24,947 bases of DNA from Clostridiaceae bacterium UBA4839 (GTDB taxonomy: Bacteria; Bacillota; Clostridia; Clostridiales; Caloramatoraceae), in contig DHEX01000055.1 of assembly GCA_002400085.1 (NCBI GenBank), positions 1-24,947 on the forward strand, given 5' to 3'. The notes beneath the pieces were generated by a model. It had not been told where the DNA came from and made no database searches. It was given only the letters and a program-made list of their open reading frames with translations. The translations under genes and the position numbers were made by a program. Below are positions 1-7,513 of the stretch, in pieces. The first letter of the stretch is position 1; the number at the start of each line of letters is the position of its first letter.

Positions 1-16
1 TTTATTTGTTGTTTAT

Positions 17-229
17 TTATTTAATAAGGTTTCTCTCGTAAGATTCAACCATTTTTTTAACCATATTCCCACCAACTGATCCGCATTCCCTTGATGTCAT
101 ATTTCCCCAATATCCTGATTCTGGCACTTGAACTCCTATTTCACTAGCTATTTCATGTTTAAACTGATTTAAGCCAGCCTTTGCTTCTGGTATAGTATTT
201 TGTTTACTTCCACCTGTTCTATTTGCCAT
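17..229 (-). CDS. Alpha/beta-type small acid-soluble spore protein (SASP)
   Basis: The 70-residue product is a DNA-binding protein of the spore core. The family coats DNA in the forespore, protects it from UV and chemical damage, and is degraded at germination. The sequence has both family signatures: the germination-protease site KHEIASEIGV around residues 24-33, where cleavage is expected between E30 and I31, and the C-terminal block YWGNMTSRECGSVGGNM at 40-56. The length is normal. Position 49 is Cys where many homologues have Asn or Gln, a small oddity. The ATG is preceded by a strong AGGAGGTG ribosome binding site. The gene lies 91 bp downstream of recG in the same direction and has its own forespore-type promoter, so it is probably transcribed separately. 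Paralogues elsewhere in the genome are expected, so no specific ssp letter is assigned. Confidence 0.95.
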   Translation of the reverse strand: MANRTGGSKQNTIPEAKAGLNQFKHEIASEIGVQVPESGYWGNMTSRECGSVGGNMVKKMVESYERNLIK

Positions 230-261
230 ATATATTCACCTCCTATTTAAGTTGCTATTGT

Positions 262-291
262 TATTTTGCCACGAAAAATGTCAAATATTCA
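262..291 (-). promoter_or_regulatory. Probable SigG (forespore) promoter of the SASP gene
   Basis: On the minus strand TGAATA (286-291) is followed after 17 bp by CAAAATA (262-268). This fits the known SigG pattern (-35 GNATR, -10 CATNNTA) with one mismatch in the -10 box. It sits about 33 bp upstream of the start codon of a SASP gene, a classic SigG target. The family-based expectation and the motif agree; the transcription start itself is inferred. Confidence 0.6.
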
Positions 292-320
292 GGAATTTGA
301 TGGATGAAATAAAATTATAA

Positions 321-2360
321 TTAATTAATATTTATATCGTCCTTTTTCTCATATAGTATTTTTTCAGTTTCTTCTCTTAAAATTTTAAATTCATCATCAT
401 ATATTTTTTTACTTTCAATAAGATACTTGGCAACCTCTCTTGCATCCTTTAATATATCTATATCTTTAATCGGATCTGCGAGTTTAAGTTCAGGCAAACC
501 ATGCTGTTTAAGTCCAAAAAATTCACCAGTACCTCTTATTTCCATATCCTTTTCTGCTATCTTGAAGCCATCATTTGTCATTACCATAATCTTCATTCTC
601 TCTAGTCCTTCACTGGTCTTTGGATCTCCTATCAATATACAATAGGATTTATAAATTCCCCTTCCAACTCTTCCTCTTAGCTGGTGAAGCTGTGCCAGCC
701 CAAATCTGTCTGCATCCTCAACTACCATTACAGTAGCATTAGGGACATTTATGCCAACTTCAACAACAGTTGTAGATACTAATACTTGAATTTTTTTATT
801 ATAAAAATCCTTCATTATTTTTTCTTTTTCTTTATAGTTTAATTTCCCATGAATAACCCCTATTTTATAATTTCTAAAATAATTATTTTTTAAAAAAACA
901 GCCATTTGCTCCACTGATGATACATCTAAATCACCATTTTCTGATACCATAGGACATATAACATACCCTTGCCTTCCCTCGTCTATCTGCTTTTTTAAAA
1001 ATTTGTAAATTCTATCTCTTAAAGATGGTCTTACAAAATATGTATCCACCTTTTGTCTTCCCGGCGGAAGTTCATTTATGATAGATATATCCATATCACC
1101 ATAAATAAATAATGCAAGAGTTCTTGGAATTGGAGTTGCAGTCATAACAAGAACATGAGGATTATGTCCTTTAGCAGCTAGATTACTCCTTTGCCTGACA
1201 CCAAACCTATGCTGCTCATCAGTAATAACTAAACCAAGATTTTTAAATTCTATATCATCTTGAATAAGTGAATGAGTACCTACAATTATATTGATTTCAC
1301 CATTTTTTAGTTTCATTAAAATGTCATCCTTATCCTTTTTTGAAGTGCTCCCCGATAGCATTTGAATATTTAAGTCCCATTTTTGCAGCACTTTTTTTAT
1401 TGATTCATAGTTTTGCTGTGCAAGTATTTCAGTTGGTGCCATCATAGCACATTGAATACCATTCATAGCGCAATCAAATAAAGCTATTATTGCAATAATA
1501 GTTTTACCAGAACCAACATCACCTTGAACTAATCTGTTCATTGCTTTATTTTTATTTAAATCCTGAATTACTTCATCCACTGCATTTTTTTGAGAATTTG
1601 TCAATTTATAAGGTAAACTTTCAATAAGTTTTGGTATTTGAGGACAAGGATTTATTTTATAAGCAGTTTTATCATTTTCATATTGATTTTTAATTAAAAA
1701 AAGTGCTAATTGCAATTTTAATAACTCATCAAATTTTACTCTTCTTATACTTTTATTTAATGCATCAAAGCTTTCCGGAAAGTGTATGTTTTTTATAGCA
1801 TAATCTATATCCTCAAGCTCATATCTTTTTTTTAATTCAATTGGAAGACATTCCTTAATATCTTCGTTAACACTATTTATACACTGATTTGATATCTTTC
1901 TTAAAGCATTTTGAGTTATATTTTTTGAAAGGGGGTATATCGGAATTATTCCGTTATATTCTTCACTTTTTATTTTTTCATACTGTGGTTCTATTATTTC
2001 TATTTCACCATTATTTATTTTTATAGTTCCATATAAAATTATGTTTTCACCTATTTTAAAGGTTTTAGACATATATGGCTTGTTAAACCAAACACCAGTT
2101 AAATACCCCGTATCATCTTTAAACACTATCCTGTTTATGCTTTTCCCCGTTCTTGTGCGCTTACATCTCATAATCAATGAAACCTCAACATTTACTACTG
2201 CATTTTCCCCATCAATTAATTTGTCTACTGTTTTTTTATTGTTTCTGTCCTCATATCCACGGGGAAAATAATAAAGCATATCAGATGTAGAATATATTCC
2301 AATTGAATTTAAAACTTTTAAAGTTTTAGGGCCTACTCCCTTAATTGATTTTATATCCAT
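321..2360 (-). CDS. recG: ATP-dependent DNA helicase RecG
   Basis: RecG is a double-stranded DNA translocase that remodels stalled forks and Holliday junctions. The 679 residues match the usual length. The N-terminus has a helix-hairpin-helix-like IKGVGPK (6-12), followed by the wedge/OB domain (about 50-145) that grips the branch. The motor follows, with Walker A GDVGSGKT (280-287), the Walker B variant DEQH (381-384), motif III TATPIPRT (408-415) and, in the second lobe, the QLRGRVGRG motif VI. The start is ATG. Upstream it is separated from the fakA-type gene by a terminator, so it needs its own promoter or readthrough; no convincing promoter is visible in the 42 bp available. In Bacillus subtilis recG also lies downstream of rpmB-yloU-yloV, but the sdaAB-sdaAA pair found there between yloV and recG is absent here. 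Confidence 0.97.
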   Translation of the reverse strand: MDIKSIKGVGPKTLKVLNSIGIYSTSDMLYYFPRGYEDRNNKKTVDKLIDGENAVVNVEVSLIMRCKRTRTGKSINRIVFKDDTGYLTGVWFNKPYMSKTFKIGENIILYGTIKINNGEIEIIEPQYEKIKSEEYNGIIPIYPLSKNITQNALRKISNQCINSVNEDIKECLPIELKKRYELEDIDYAIKNIHFPESFDALNKSIRRVKFDELLKLQLALFLIKNQYENDKTAYKINPCPQIPKLIESLPYKLTNSQKNAVDEVIQDLNKNKAMNRLVQGDVGSGKTIIAIIALFDCAMNGIQCAMMAPTEILAQQNYESIKKVLQKWDLNIQMLSGSTSKKDKDDILMKLKNGEINIIVGTHSLIQDDIEFKNLGLVITDEQHRFGVRQRSNLAAKGHNPHVLVMTATPIPRTLALFIYGDMDISIINELPPGRQKVDTYFVRPSLRDRIYKFLKKQIDEGRQGYVICPMVSENGDLDVSSVEQMAVFLKNNYFRNYKIGVIHGKLNYKEKEKIMKDFYNKKIQVLVSTTVVEVGINVPNATVMVVEDADRFGLAQLHQLRGRVGRGIYKSYCILIGDPKTSEGLERMKIMVMTNDGFKIAEKDMEIRGTGEFFGLKQHGLPELKLADPIKDIDILKDAREVAKYLIESKKIYDDEFKILREETEKILYEKKDDININ

Positions 2361-2401
2361 AATGTATCTACCCTCACTTTTGATGGCAATATGCAGGTTA
2401 G

Positions 2402-2428
2402 AAAAAAAGCTTGCATGTGCAAGCTTTT
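2402..2428 (-). terminator. Intrinsic terminator after the fakA-type gene
   Basis: A perfect inverted repeat (AAAAGCTTGCA, TG, TGCAAGCTTTT) begins two bases after the stop codon of the upstream gene. Read on the minus strand the stem runs into seven T residues. It should end the yloU-fakA transcript and separates it from recG. Confidence 0.85.
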
Positions 2429-2430
2429 AA

Positions 2431-4101
2431 TTATTCAACAGAAATTATATAGTAGTAAAGCGGCTGTCCTCCATAATTTATACTTAAATCACAGTTTCCA
2501 TATTTACTAGATATATATTCCTTAATATCTGAAGTATCCTCTTCCTTTAAATTATTACCAAAGAATACTGTTACTAGTTCACTGCTTTCATCTATCATAG
2601 AATCAATTATTTCCTTGGTTACTTCATCGATATTATCACCAGTCTTAATTAATTTGCCATCTACCATTCCAAGTATATTTCCTTCTTTTATATCTACATC
2701 TTCAAAGGTTGTATTTCTAACTGCATAAGTAATTTGACCTGTTTTAACTCCTTTTATGGCTTCTATCATTTCATTTTTATTTTCTTCAGGTGCAGCCTCA
2801 GGATTTAATGTAACTACAGCTGTAATGCCCTGCGGTATACTTTTTGTTGGAATTACAGTGACATTCTTTCCGCTTACTTTCTCAGCCTGTTCAGCGGCCA
2901 TAATTATGTTTCCGTTATTAGGCAAAACAAAAATGTTTTTCGCATTTATTGAATTTATTGCATCCAATATGTCATGAGTGCTTGGATTCATTGTTTGCCC
3001 ACCTTCAATAACAATGTCCACACCTAATTCTTTAAATATTTTTTTAATTCCATCCCCTATAGCAACGGTTATCAGCCCATAATCCTTTAATTCATTATCT
3101 TGAATATTATTATTTAAATTTTCATCTACAGAAACATTTAAATTACTGGATTCCTCATCCAATATATGGCTATGCTGTTCTCTCATATTATCAATTTTTA
3201 CTTTTGATAATTCCCCTATTTTTAAAGCCTGCTGCAAAACAGTTCCTGGTTCATTTGTATGGATATGCACCTTGATTAAATTTTCTGTTCCTACAACTAT
3301 CATAGAATCGCCATATTTTGAAATTTTATTCTTAAATTCATCCGGATTGCCATTTTTAGTTTTAATGAAAAATTCAGTACAGTATCCATATTTTATATTA
3401 CTTGTATCTAAATTTTCATAGGCAATAGGCTTTTTGTTATCAGTTTTTAATTCACCTTTTAATTCACCATTCAATTCGACAGGAATTCCTTTTAACCTTT
3501 TCAGCATTCCACTATAAATAAGAACAAGACCCTTACCGCCAGAATCTACAACCCCAGCATCTTTTAGCACTGGTAATAAGTTTGGTGTTCGGTTTAACGA
3601 TATTTGGGATTGTTCAAAAACTTTTTCAATAAAATTTTCAAAATCATTTTCGGTTTTTGATACTTCTAATGCTCTATCAGCCGATTCTCTTGCGACAGTA
3701 AGAATAGTTCCCTCTGTTGGCTTCATAACAGCTCTATATGCTATATTTACGCCTTCCTTTAGCGCATTAGAAAAGTCCCTTGTGCTTATAGTTTCTTTTT
3801 CCTTCAATGATTTTGAAAAGCCTCTCATAAGCTGGGACAATATTACACCTGAATTCCCTCTGGCACCCATTAAGGAGCCCATTGCTGCTGCACTTACTAC
3901 ACTTTGAATTGTAACCTTTTGTAATTTATTGACTTCAGATACAGCAGACATTATAGTTGCTGACATATTAGTGCCAGTATCACCATCTGGAACCGGGAAA
4001 ACATTTAGTGCGTTTATACTTTCTTTATTATTTTCTAGTTCATAAGCTCCGCTAATGAACATTTCCTTTAACATCAACCCATCTATATTATTGACTTTCA
4101 A
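2431..4101 (-). CDS. fakA: DhaL-domain fatty acid kinase, FakA/YloV family
   Basis: The 556-residue protein belongs to the FakA/YloV family. These proteins phosphorylate fatty acids held by a DegV-type partner (FakB), feeding exogenous fatty acids into phospholipid synthesis. The N-terminal DhaL kinase domain (about 1-200) has the metal/nucleotide motif PVPDGDTGTN (36-45) and the MGSLMGARGNSGVILSQ stretch. A central region and a C-terminal DegV-like domain (ending YGGQPLYYYIISVE) complete the usual layout. The start codon is TTG, supported by an AAGGGGG ribosome binding site about 9 bases upstream; no nearby ATG fits better. It lies 18 bp after the Asp23 family gene, with which it is probably co-transcribed. 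No FakB gene is in the window. The family is certain; the substrate is inferred from characterised homologues. Confidence 0.92.
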   Translation of the reverse strand: MKVNNIDGLMLKEMFISGAYELENNKESINALNVFPVPDGDTGTNMSATIMSAVSEVNKLQKVTIQSVVSAAAMGSLMGARGNSGVILSQLMRGFSKSLKEKETISTRDFSNALKEGVNIAYRAVMKPTEGTILTVARESADRALEVSKTENDFENFIEKVFEQSQISLNRTPNLLPVLKDAGVVDSGGKGLVLIYSGMLKRLKGIPVELNGELKGELKTDNKKPIAYENLDTSNIKYGYCTEFFIKTKNGNPDEFKNKISKYGDSMIVVGTENLIKVHIHTNEPGTVLQQALKIGELSKVKIDNMREQHSHILDEESSNLNVSVDENLNNNIQDNELKDYGLITVAIGDGIKKIFKELGVDIVIEGGQTMNPSTHDILDAINSINAKNIFVLPNNGNIIMAAEQAEKVSGKNVTVIPTKSIPQGITAVVTLNPEAAPEENKNEMIEAIKGVKTGQITYAVRNTTFEDVDIKEGNILGMVDGKLIKTGDNIDEVTKEIIDSMIDESSELVTVFFGNNLKEEDTSDIKEYISSKYGNCDLSINYGGQPLYYYIISVE

Positions 4102-4119
4102 CGTTAGTTCCCCCTTGCA

Positions 4120-4470
4120 TTATACTCTAATACCTTGTACGTTAACTGTAACTTTCTTAACATTAATTCCAGTTAAATCTTCTACAGTGTATTTAACTTT
4201 TTGAATAATATTATCTGCAATTACTGATATTTTTGTACCATACTCAACAATTATATAGAGATCAATGAGTAAATCATCATCAGCAGAGATTATTTTTACA
4301 CCCTTGCTTAAATTTTCTCTTTTCAGTAATTCCCAAAAACCATCGGTTGCCTTTTTAGATGCCATCCCAACTACTCCATAGCACTCCATTGTAGCTAATC
4401 CAGCTATATTAGCTAAAACATCATCTGTATATTCAATGCTCCCATATTGATTGGTTGTTTTTATAGCCAT
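4120..4470 (-). CDS. yloU: Asp23/Gls24 family protein (YloU-like)
   Basis: This 116-residue protein is of the Asp23 (DUF322) family, small alpha/beta proteins linked to envelope stress in Firmicutes. The family signature is seen in GSIEYTDDVLANIAGLAT near the N-terminus, the central VGMASKK, and the C-terminal VKYTVEDLTGINVKKVTVNV. There is no signal peptide and no membrane helix, so it is probably cytosolic or peripherally membrane-associated. Its exact role is unknown. The ATG has a GGGGAGGG ribosome binding site 7 bases upstream. It is the first gene of a two-gene unit with the fakA-type kinase gene, as in B. subtilis yloU-yloV, which suggests a link to membrane lipid supply, though this is only contextual. 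Confidence 0.93.
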   Translation of the reverse strand: MAIKTTNQYGSIEYTDDVLANIAGLATMECYGVVGMASKKATDGFWELLKRENLSKGVKIISADDDLLIDLYIIVEYGTKISVIADNIIQKVKYTVEDLTGINVKKVTVNVQGIRV

Positions 4471-4522
4471 TTAAATCCCTCCCCTAAAATATTGTTATAA
4501 AAGGGAATCATTTCTTCCTTTT

Positions 4523-4551
4523 ATTTTATATTAAATAAAATAAATGTTCAA
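4523..4551 (-). promoter_or_regulatory. SigA-type promoter of the yloU-fakA unit
   Basis: On the minus strand TTGAAC (4546-4551) and TAAAAT (4523-4528) are separated by 17 bp. Each matches the vegetative consensus at 5 of 6 positions. The site lies about 53 bp upstream of the Asp23 family start codon, in the divergent region shared with rpmB. Confidence 0.65.
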
Positions 4552-4710
4552 GATATTTAAATATTATTTTTAGTGTAATTAATAGCTTATTCTCCTATTT
4601 TAACCATAATCCTTATTTTTCTTACTATTTGTATTGAAATTAAAATAAATACCAAATACTCATATTTTGATTTTACCCTCTTTTTTTATATTTATGATAT
4701 ATTTTAAAAT

Positions 4711-4790
4711 TTACTTCAATGTTCATTCCATATATTTTTCTTATTTCCGCTGTAGTTTGTTCATTAATGATTTTAAATTATAGTAAATTT
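4711..4790 (+). repeat. Terminal remnant of the palindromic MITE-like element
   Basis: This stretch matches the right arm of the complete element at 19963-20261. Shared blocks are GTTCATTCCATATATTTTTC and TTCATTAATGATTTTAAATT. The GC-rich palindromic core and the left arm are missing, and the outer end is shortened by about 7 bp. It lies in the 413-bp divergent region between yloU and rpmB, just upstream of the candidate rpmB promoter. The rest of that region is AT-rich with nothing else recognisable beyond the two promoters. Confidence 0.8.
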
Positions 4791-4800
4791 AACATTCTTA

Positions 4801-4829
4801 TTGAAAAATCTTGTTTTATCTGTTAAACT
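4801..4829 (+). promoter_or_regulatory. Candidate SigA promoter of rpmB
   Basis: TTGAAA (4801-4806) and TAAACT (4824-4829) are spaced by 17 bp, about 55 bp upstream of the rpmB start. The -35 box is good; the -10 box matches at 4 of 6 positions. The site begins about ten bases after the repeat remnant, so part of the promoter surroundings may derive from that insertion. Confidence 0.45.
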
Positions 4830-4883
4830 AATTATGTTTATTATTGTAGTAATTATCACTGCAATATAAGGAGGTGTATTAAT

Positions 4884-5075
4884 ATGGCAAGAAGATGTGA
4901 AATATGTAATAAGGGTTTGAGATTTGGAATTCAATATAGCCACTCACACCGTAAATCAAACAGGACATGGGCACCAAATATAAAAAGAGTTAGAGTTCTT
5001 GTAAATGGTACTCCAAAAAAAATGTACGTATGTACTAGATGCTTACGTTCAGGAAAAGTTCAACGTGCTTTATAA
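4884..5075 (+). CDS. rpmB: 50S ribosomal protein L28, zinc-binding form
   Basis: L28 is a structural protein of the large ribosomal subunit, here 63 residues, the normal length. The N-terminus MARRCEICNKG and the block SHSHRKSNRTWAPNI (19-33) are typical. Two CxxC pairs (C5/C8 and C50/C53) show the zinc-ribbon form; many bacteria also carry a zinc-independent paralogue used under zinc limitation, which is not seen here. The ATG follows a strong AAGGAGGTG site. It is monocistronic, transcribed opposite to its neighbours on both sides, and followed at once by a strong terminator. In B. subtilis rpmB lies next to yloU and spoVM-thiN, and the same order is kept here. Confidence 0.98.
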   Translation: MARRCEICNKGLRFGIQYSHSHRKSNRTWAPNIKRVRVLVNGTPKKMYVCTRCLRSGKVQRAL

Positions 5076-5076
5076 T

Positions 5077-5105
5077 AAAAAAATGTGCAATTTGCACATT
5101 TTTTT
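5077..5105. terminator. Symmetric intrinsic terminator after rpmB
   Basis: Seven A residues, stem TGTGCA, loop ATT, stem TGCACA and seven T residues form a near-perfect hairpin directly after the rpmB stop. Because it has T-runs on both strands it should also end the convergent minus-strand operon; it touches the stop codon of the small membrane protein gene coming from that side. Confidence 0.9.
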
Positions 5106-5268
5106 ATTTATAGCAATAATATCCAAGTCCTACTAACCCTACACCTACAATAAGAATCCACCACCAAAACGGAATTATTACCGAAAGTATCATCCCTATA
5201 CCAATTGAAATTGCTATAATAGCAATTATTTCATATATGGAAAGTTTCTTACACTTTTTCAAATTCAA
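5104..5268 (-). CDS. Small two-helix membrane protein at the spoVM position
   Basis: This 54-residue reading frame starts with TTG and ends at a TAA inside the bidirectional terminator. The product begins MNLKKCKKLSIYE, then has a hydrophobic helix at about 14-33, a short turn around PFWWW (33-37), and a second helix at about 37-50 rich in Gly and Val, ending YYCYK. The basic N-terminus predicts both ends inside the cell. A GGGGGAT element about 6 bases upstream of the TTG is a weak ribosome binding site. It is the last gene of the minus-strand operon, 66 bp after thiN. In B. subtilis spoVM lies between thiN and rpmB, but this product has no resemblance to the 26-residue SpoVM. I do not recognise the family. 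Coding status is inferred from a clean frame, composition and position. Confidence 0.65.
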   Translation of the reverse strand: MNLKKCKKLSIYEIIAIIAISIGIGMILSVIIPFWWWILIVGVGLVGLGYYCYK

Positions 5269-5334
5269 TGCTATCCCCCACTTATATATCTATATAAATA
5301 TTCTATGAATATAAGGGAAGGTTGAGTACATTTT

Positions 5335-5967
5335 TTATTTGGATAATATCAATAATATTTTACCTTTTTTTAATGAAACTTTAAATTTATTAGAAATAAT
5401 AACATTGGATATACCTATAGGATCCCCCAGCTTAATATCTGCATTATTTAATGGATATTTCAAACCATTAAGGGTAACTCCTATGGCATCGCCGCCAAAT
5501 GGTATTATGGATAGCAAACTAAAGTCATCTTTAATAAATTCCATTTCATTGCTGCATAAAAATATGGAACATTTATCACAAGATAAATACCCCAATATTC
5601 CCTTTTCATTTATATAATTTAATAATCCTATATTTCCAAGACTATGGTCGATTCTGTCACCTATTCCGCCAATTATGCAAATTTTTGTGCAGCCTAAATC
5701 AATAGATTTATTTACACATAACTCCGTATCTGTATAATCCTTTTCAGAAGGATATGTTTCAATTTTAACCTTCTTACCTTTGTAGTAGTCAAATATGCTG
5801 CTATTAATTGAATCAAAGTCACCAATTAAATAATCAGGAATAACACCTGCATCATATGCGTATTTTGCTCCTCCATCAGCACATAATACAAGATCAGAAT
5901 CACTACATTCTTTTTTAATTAAATCAATATTTTTCAAATCACCATTTACAATAATTGAAGCTTTCAT
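5335..5967 (-). CDS. thiN: Thiamine pyrophosphokinase
   Basis: The enzyme transfers pyrophosphate from ATP to thiamine to give thiamine diphosphate, the active cofactor. With the ATG at 5967 it has 210 residues. Visible motifs are the N-terminal VNGDL, CADGGAKYA (29-37), GDFDS (49-53), the EKDYTDTE block (75-82) and GGIGDRIDHSLGN (100-112), all part of the ATP and thiamine sites. An upstream GTG (5976) would add three residues and overlap rpe, but AGGTG is spaced six bases from the ATG, and family members usually begin with MK plus a beta strand, so ATG is preferred. It follows rpe by one base and is translationally coupled to it. The cofactor made here serves transketolase, which shares substrates with Rpe. 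Confidence 0.93.
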   Translation of the reverse strand: MKASIIVNGDLKNIDLIKKECSDSDLVLCADGGAKYAYDAGVIPDYLIGDFDSINSSIFDYYKGKKVKIETYPSEKDYTDTELCVNKSIDLGCTKICIIGGIGDRIDHSLGNIGLLNYINEKGILGYLSCDKCSIFLCSNEMEFIKDDFSLLSIIPFGGDAIGVTLNGLKYPLNNADIKLGDPIGISNVIISNKFKVSLKKGKILLILSK

Positions 5968-5968
5968 C

Positions 5969-6625
5969 TTAATCACCTATACTCTTAAATTGTCTTATAG
6001 CATCGTCAATATTATCGGATTTATATATTGCCGAACCAGCAACTATTACATTTGCTCCTGCACTATATACAGCTTTAACATTGTTTAAGTTGATTCCTCC
6101 ATCGACTTCAATATCTATATTTATATTATTTTTAGTTATATAATCCTTTAACGCCTTTACTTTATTTATTGAAGTATCAATAAATTTTTGTCCCCCAAAC
6201 CCTGGATTAACACTCATAATTAAAACCATGTCCAAATCCTGAAGAACATATTCTAATGATTGAAGTGGAGTTGCAGGATTCAATGCTACTGCCGCTTTTA
6301 CCCCGCAGCTTTTTATATTTTGTATAGTTCTGTGTAAATGAGAACATGCTTCTGCATGAACTGAAATGATATCAGCTCCTGCTAAGGCAAAATCTTTTAT
6401 GTATAGATCAGGATTTTCAATCATCAAATGCACATCAAAGGTTAAATTACTGCAAGCTCTTATACTTTTTACTATCCCAGGTCCAAAAGTTAAATTGGGA
6501 ACAAAATGTCCGTCCATAATATCAATATGCAACATATCTGCTCCTGCATTTTCCACCCTTTTAACTTCTTCTTTTAAATTTGAAAAATCTGCTGCTAAAA
6601 GTGATGGTGCTATTTTAATCCCCAT
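5969..6625 (-). CDS. rpe: Ribulose-phosphate 3-epimerase
   Basis: Rpe interconverts ribulose 5-phosphate and xylulose 5-phosphate in the pentose phosphate pathway. The 218-residue TIM barrel starts with the typical IAPSLLAADFSNL. The metal ligands can be read: H33 and D35 in MLHIDIMDGHFVPN, H66 in FDVHLMIENP, and D175 in EVDGGIN. The phosphate-binding segments NPGFGGQKF (140-148) and VAGSAIY near the C-terminus are present. The ATG lies inside the end of rsgA (11-bp overlap), and the stop lies one base before the thiN start. The rsgA-rpe-thiN order is the same as in Bacillus. Confidence 0.97.
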   Translation of the reverse strand: MGIKIAPSLLAADFSNLKEEVKRVENAGADMLHIDIMDGHFVPNLTFGPGIVKSIRACSNLTFDVHLMIENPDLYIKDFALAGADIISVHAEACSHLHRTIQNIKSCGVKAAVALNPATPLQSLEYVLQDLDMVLIMSVNPGFGGQKFIDTSINKVKALKDYITKNNINIDIEVDGGINLNNVKAVYSAGANVIVAGSAIYKSDNIDDAIRQFKSIGD

Positions 6626-7502
6626 AATACCCTCTCCTTAAATCCTTTATTTCCTTTAGTATATCAGTATAAGACTCATACCTTTCTTTAGATATAGTTC
6701 CATCATTGACCTTTTCTTTAACCTTACAGCCAATTTCTTTTAAATGAAGGCAGGAATTAAACTTGCACATCCCTATATATGGCTTAAATTCCTTAAAATC
6801 AAATTGCAGTTCTTCCGGCTTAATATATTTAAGGTCAATAGAAGAAAAGCCTGGGGTATCTACAAGATAAGTTCCGCTTTTAATTTCTACCAATTCAGCA
6901 TGCCTTGTAGTGTGCTTACCCCTATTAGCTTTTAAGCTTACGTCGCCTGTTTCCATTTTTATTTTATCCTGCAGCTGATTGAATATAGTAGATTTTCCCA
7001 CTCCAGAAGGGCCGGCAAAAACAGAAATTTTGCCGGTTAAATTTTTATTAATTTCATCAATTCCAATATTGTTAACTCCACAGGTGTTTATTATTTTATA
7101 GCCAGCCTTACTATATATCAATTGAATTTTATTATATAGACCTTCCTCGTCTAAATCTGACTTATTCATGCATAATATAGCCTCAATATTATTATGCTCA
7201 ATGGTTATAAGAAGTCTGTCAAGTAAATTTAAATTTGGTGATGGATTTTTTGATGAAAATACTACTATAGCTTGATCTACATTAGCTACATTAGGCCTTA
7301 TTAAAAAATTTTTTCTTTGTTTTATTTCAGTAATAATACCATGTTTATTATCAGTTAATTCAAATATTACCCTATCGCCAACTACAGGAGATATCTTTTC
7401 TTTTCGAAATATGCCTCTTGCCTTACATTCATACTCATTAAGGTCTTCAGCCTTTACATAATAGAAGCCTGCTATACCCCTTATTACAACTCCTTCTAAC
7501 AT
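6615..7502 (-). CDS. rsgA: Small ribosomal subunit maturation GTPase RsgA
   Basis: RsgA is a circularly permuted GTPase that assists late 30S subunit maturation. The 295 residues show an N-terminal OB fold (about 1-70), then the permuted GTPase order: G4 NKSD (113-116), then G1 GPSGVGKST (164-172), the G2 region with GKHTTRH (195-201), and G3 DTPG (215-218). The C-terminal zinc knuckle has C246, C251, H253 and C259. The ATG is preceded by AAGGGAG. It lies 11 bp after prkC and overlaps rpe by 11 bp. In Bacillus the orthologue CpgA is a substrate of the adjacent kinase PrkC, so the clustering is functionally sensible. Confidence 0.97.
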   Translation of the reverse strand: MLEGVVIRGIAGFYYVKAEDLNEYECKARGIFRKEKISPVVGDRVIFELTDNKHGIITEIKQRKNFLIRPNVANVDQAIVVFSSKNPSPNLNLLDRLLITIEHNNIEAILCMNKSDLDEEGLYNKIQLIYSKAGYKIINTCGVNNIGIDEINKNLTGKISVFAGPSGVGKSTIFNQLQDKIKMETGDVSLKANRGKHTTRHAELVEIKSGTYLVDTPGFSSIDLKYIKPEELQFDFKEFKPYIGMCKFNSCLHLKEIGCKVKEKVNDGTISKERYESYTDILKEIKDLRRGYYGD

Positions 7503-7513
7503 ATAATTCTCCC

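Noticed and set aside
5269..5334. A spoVM gene between thiN and rpmB
   Set aside because: No short frame with the lysine-leucine-proline amphipathic pattern of SpoVM is present in any frame here.
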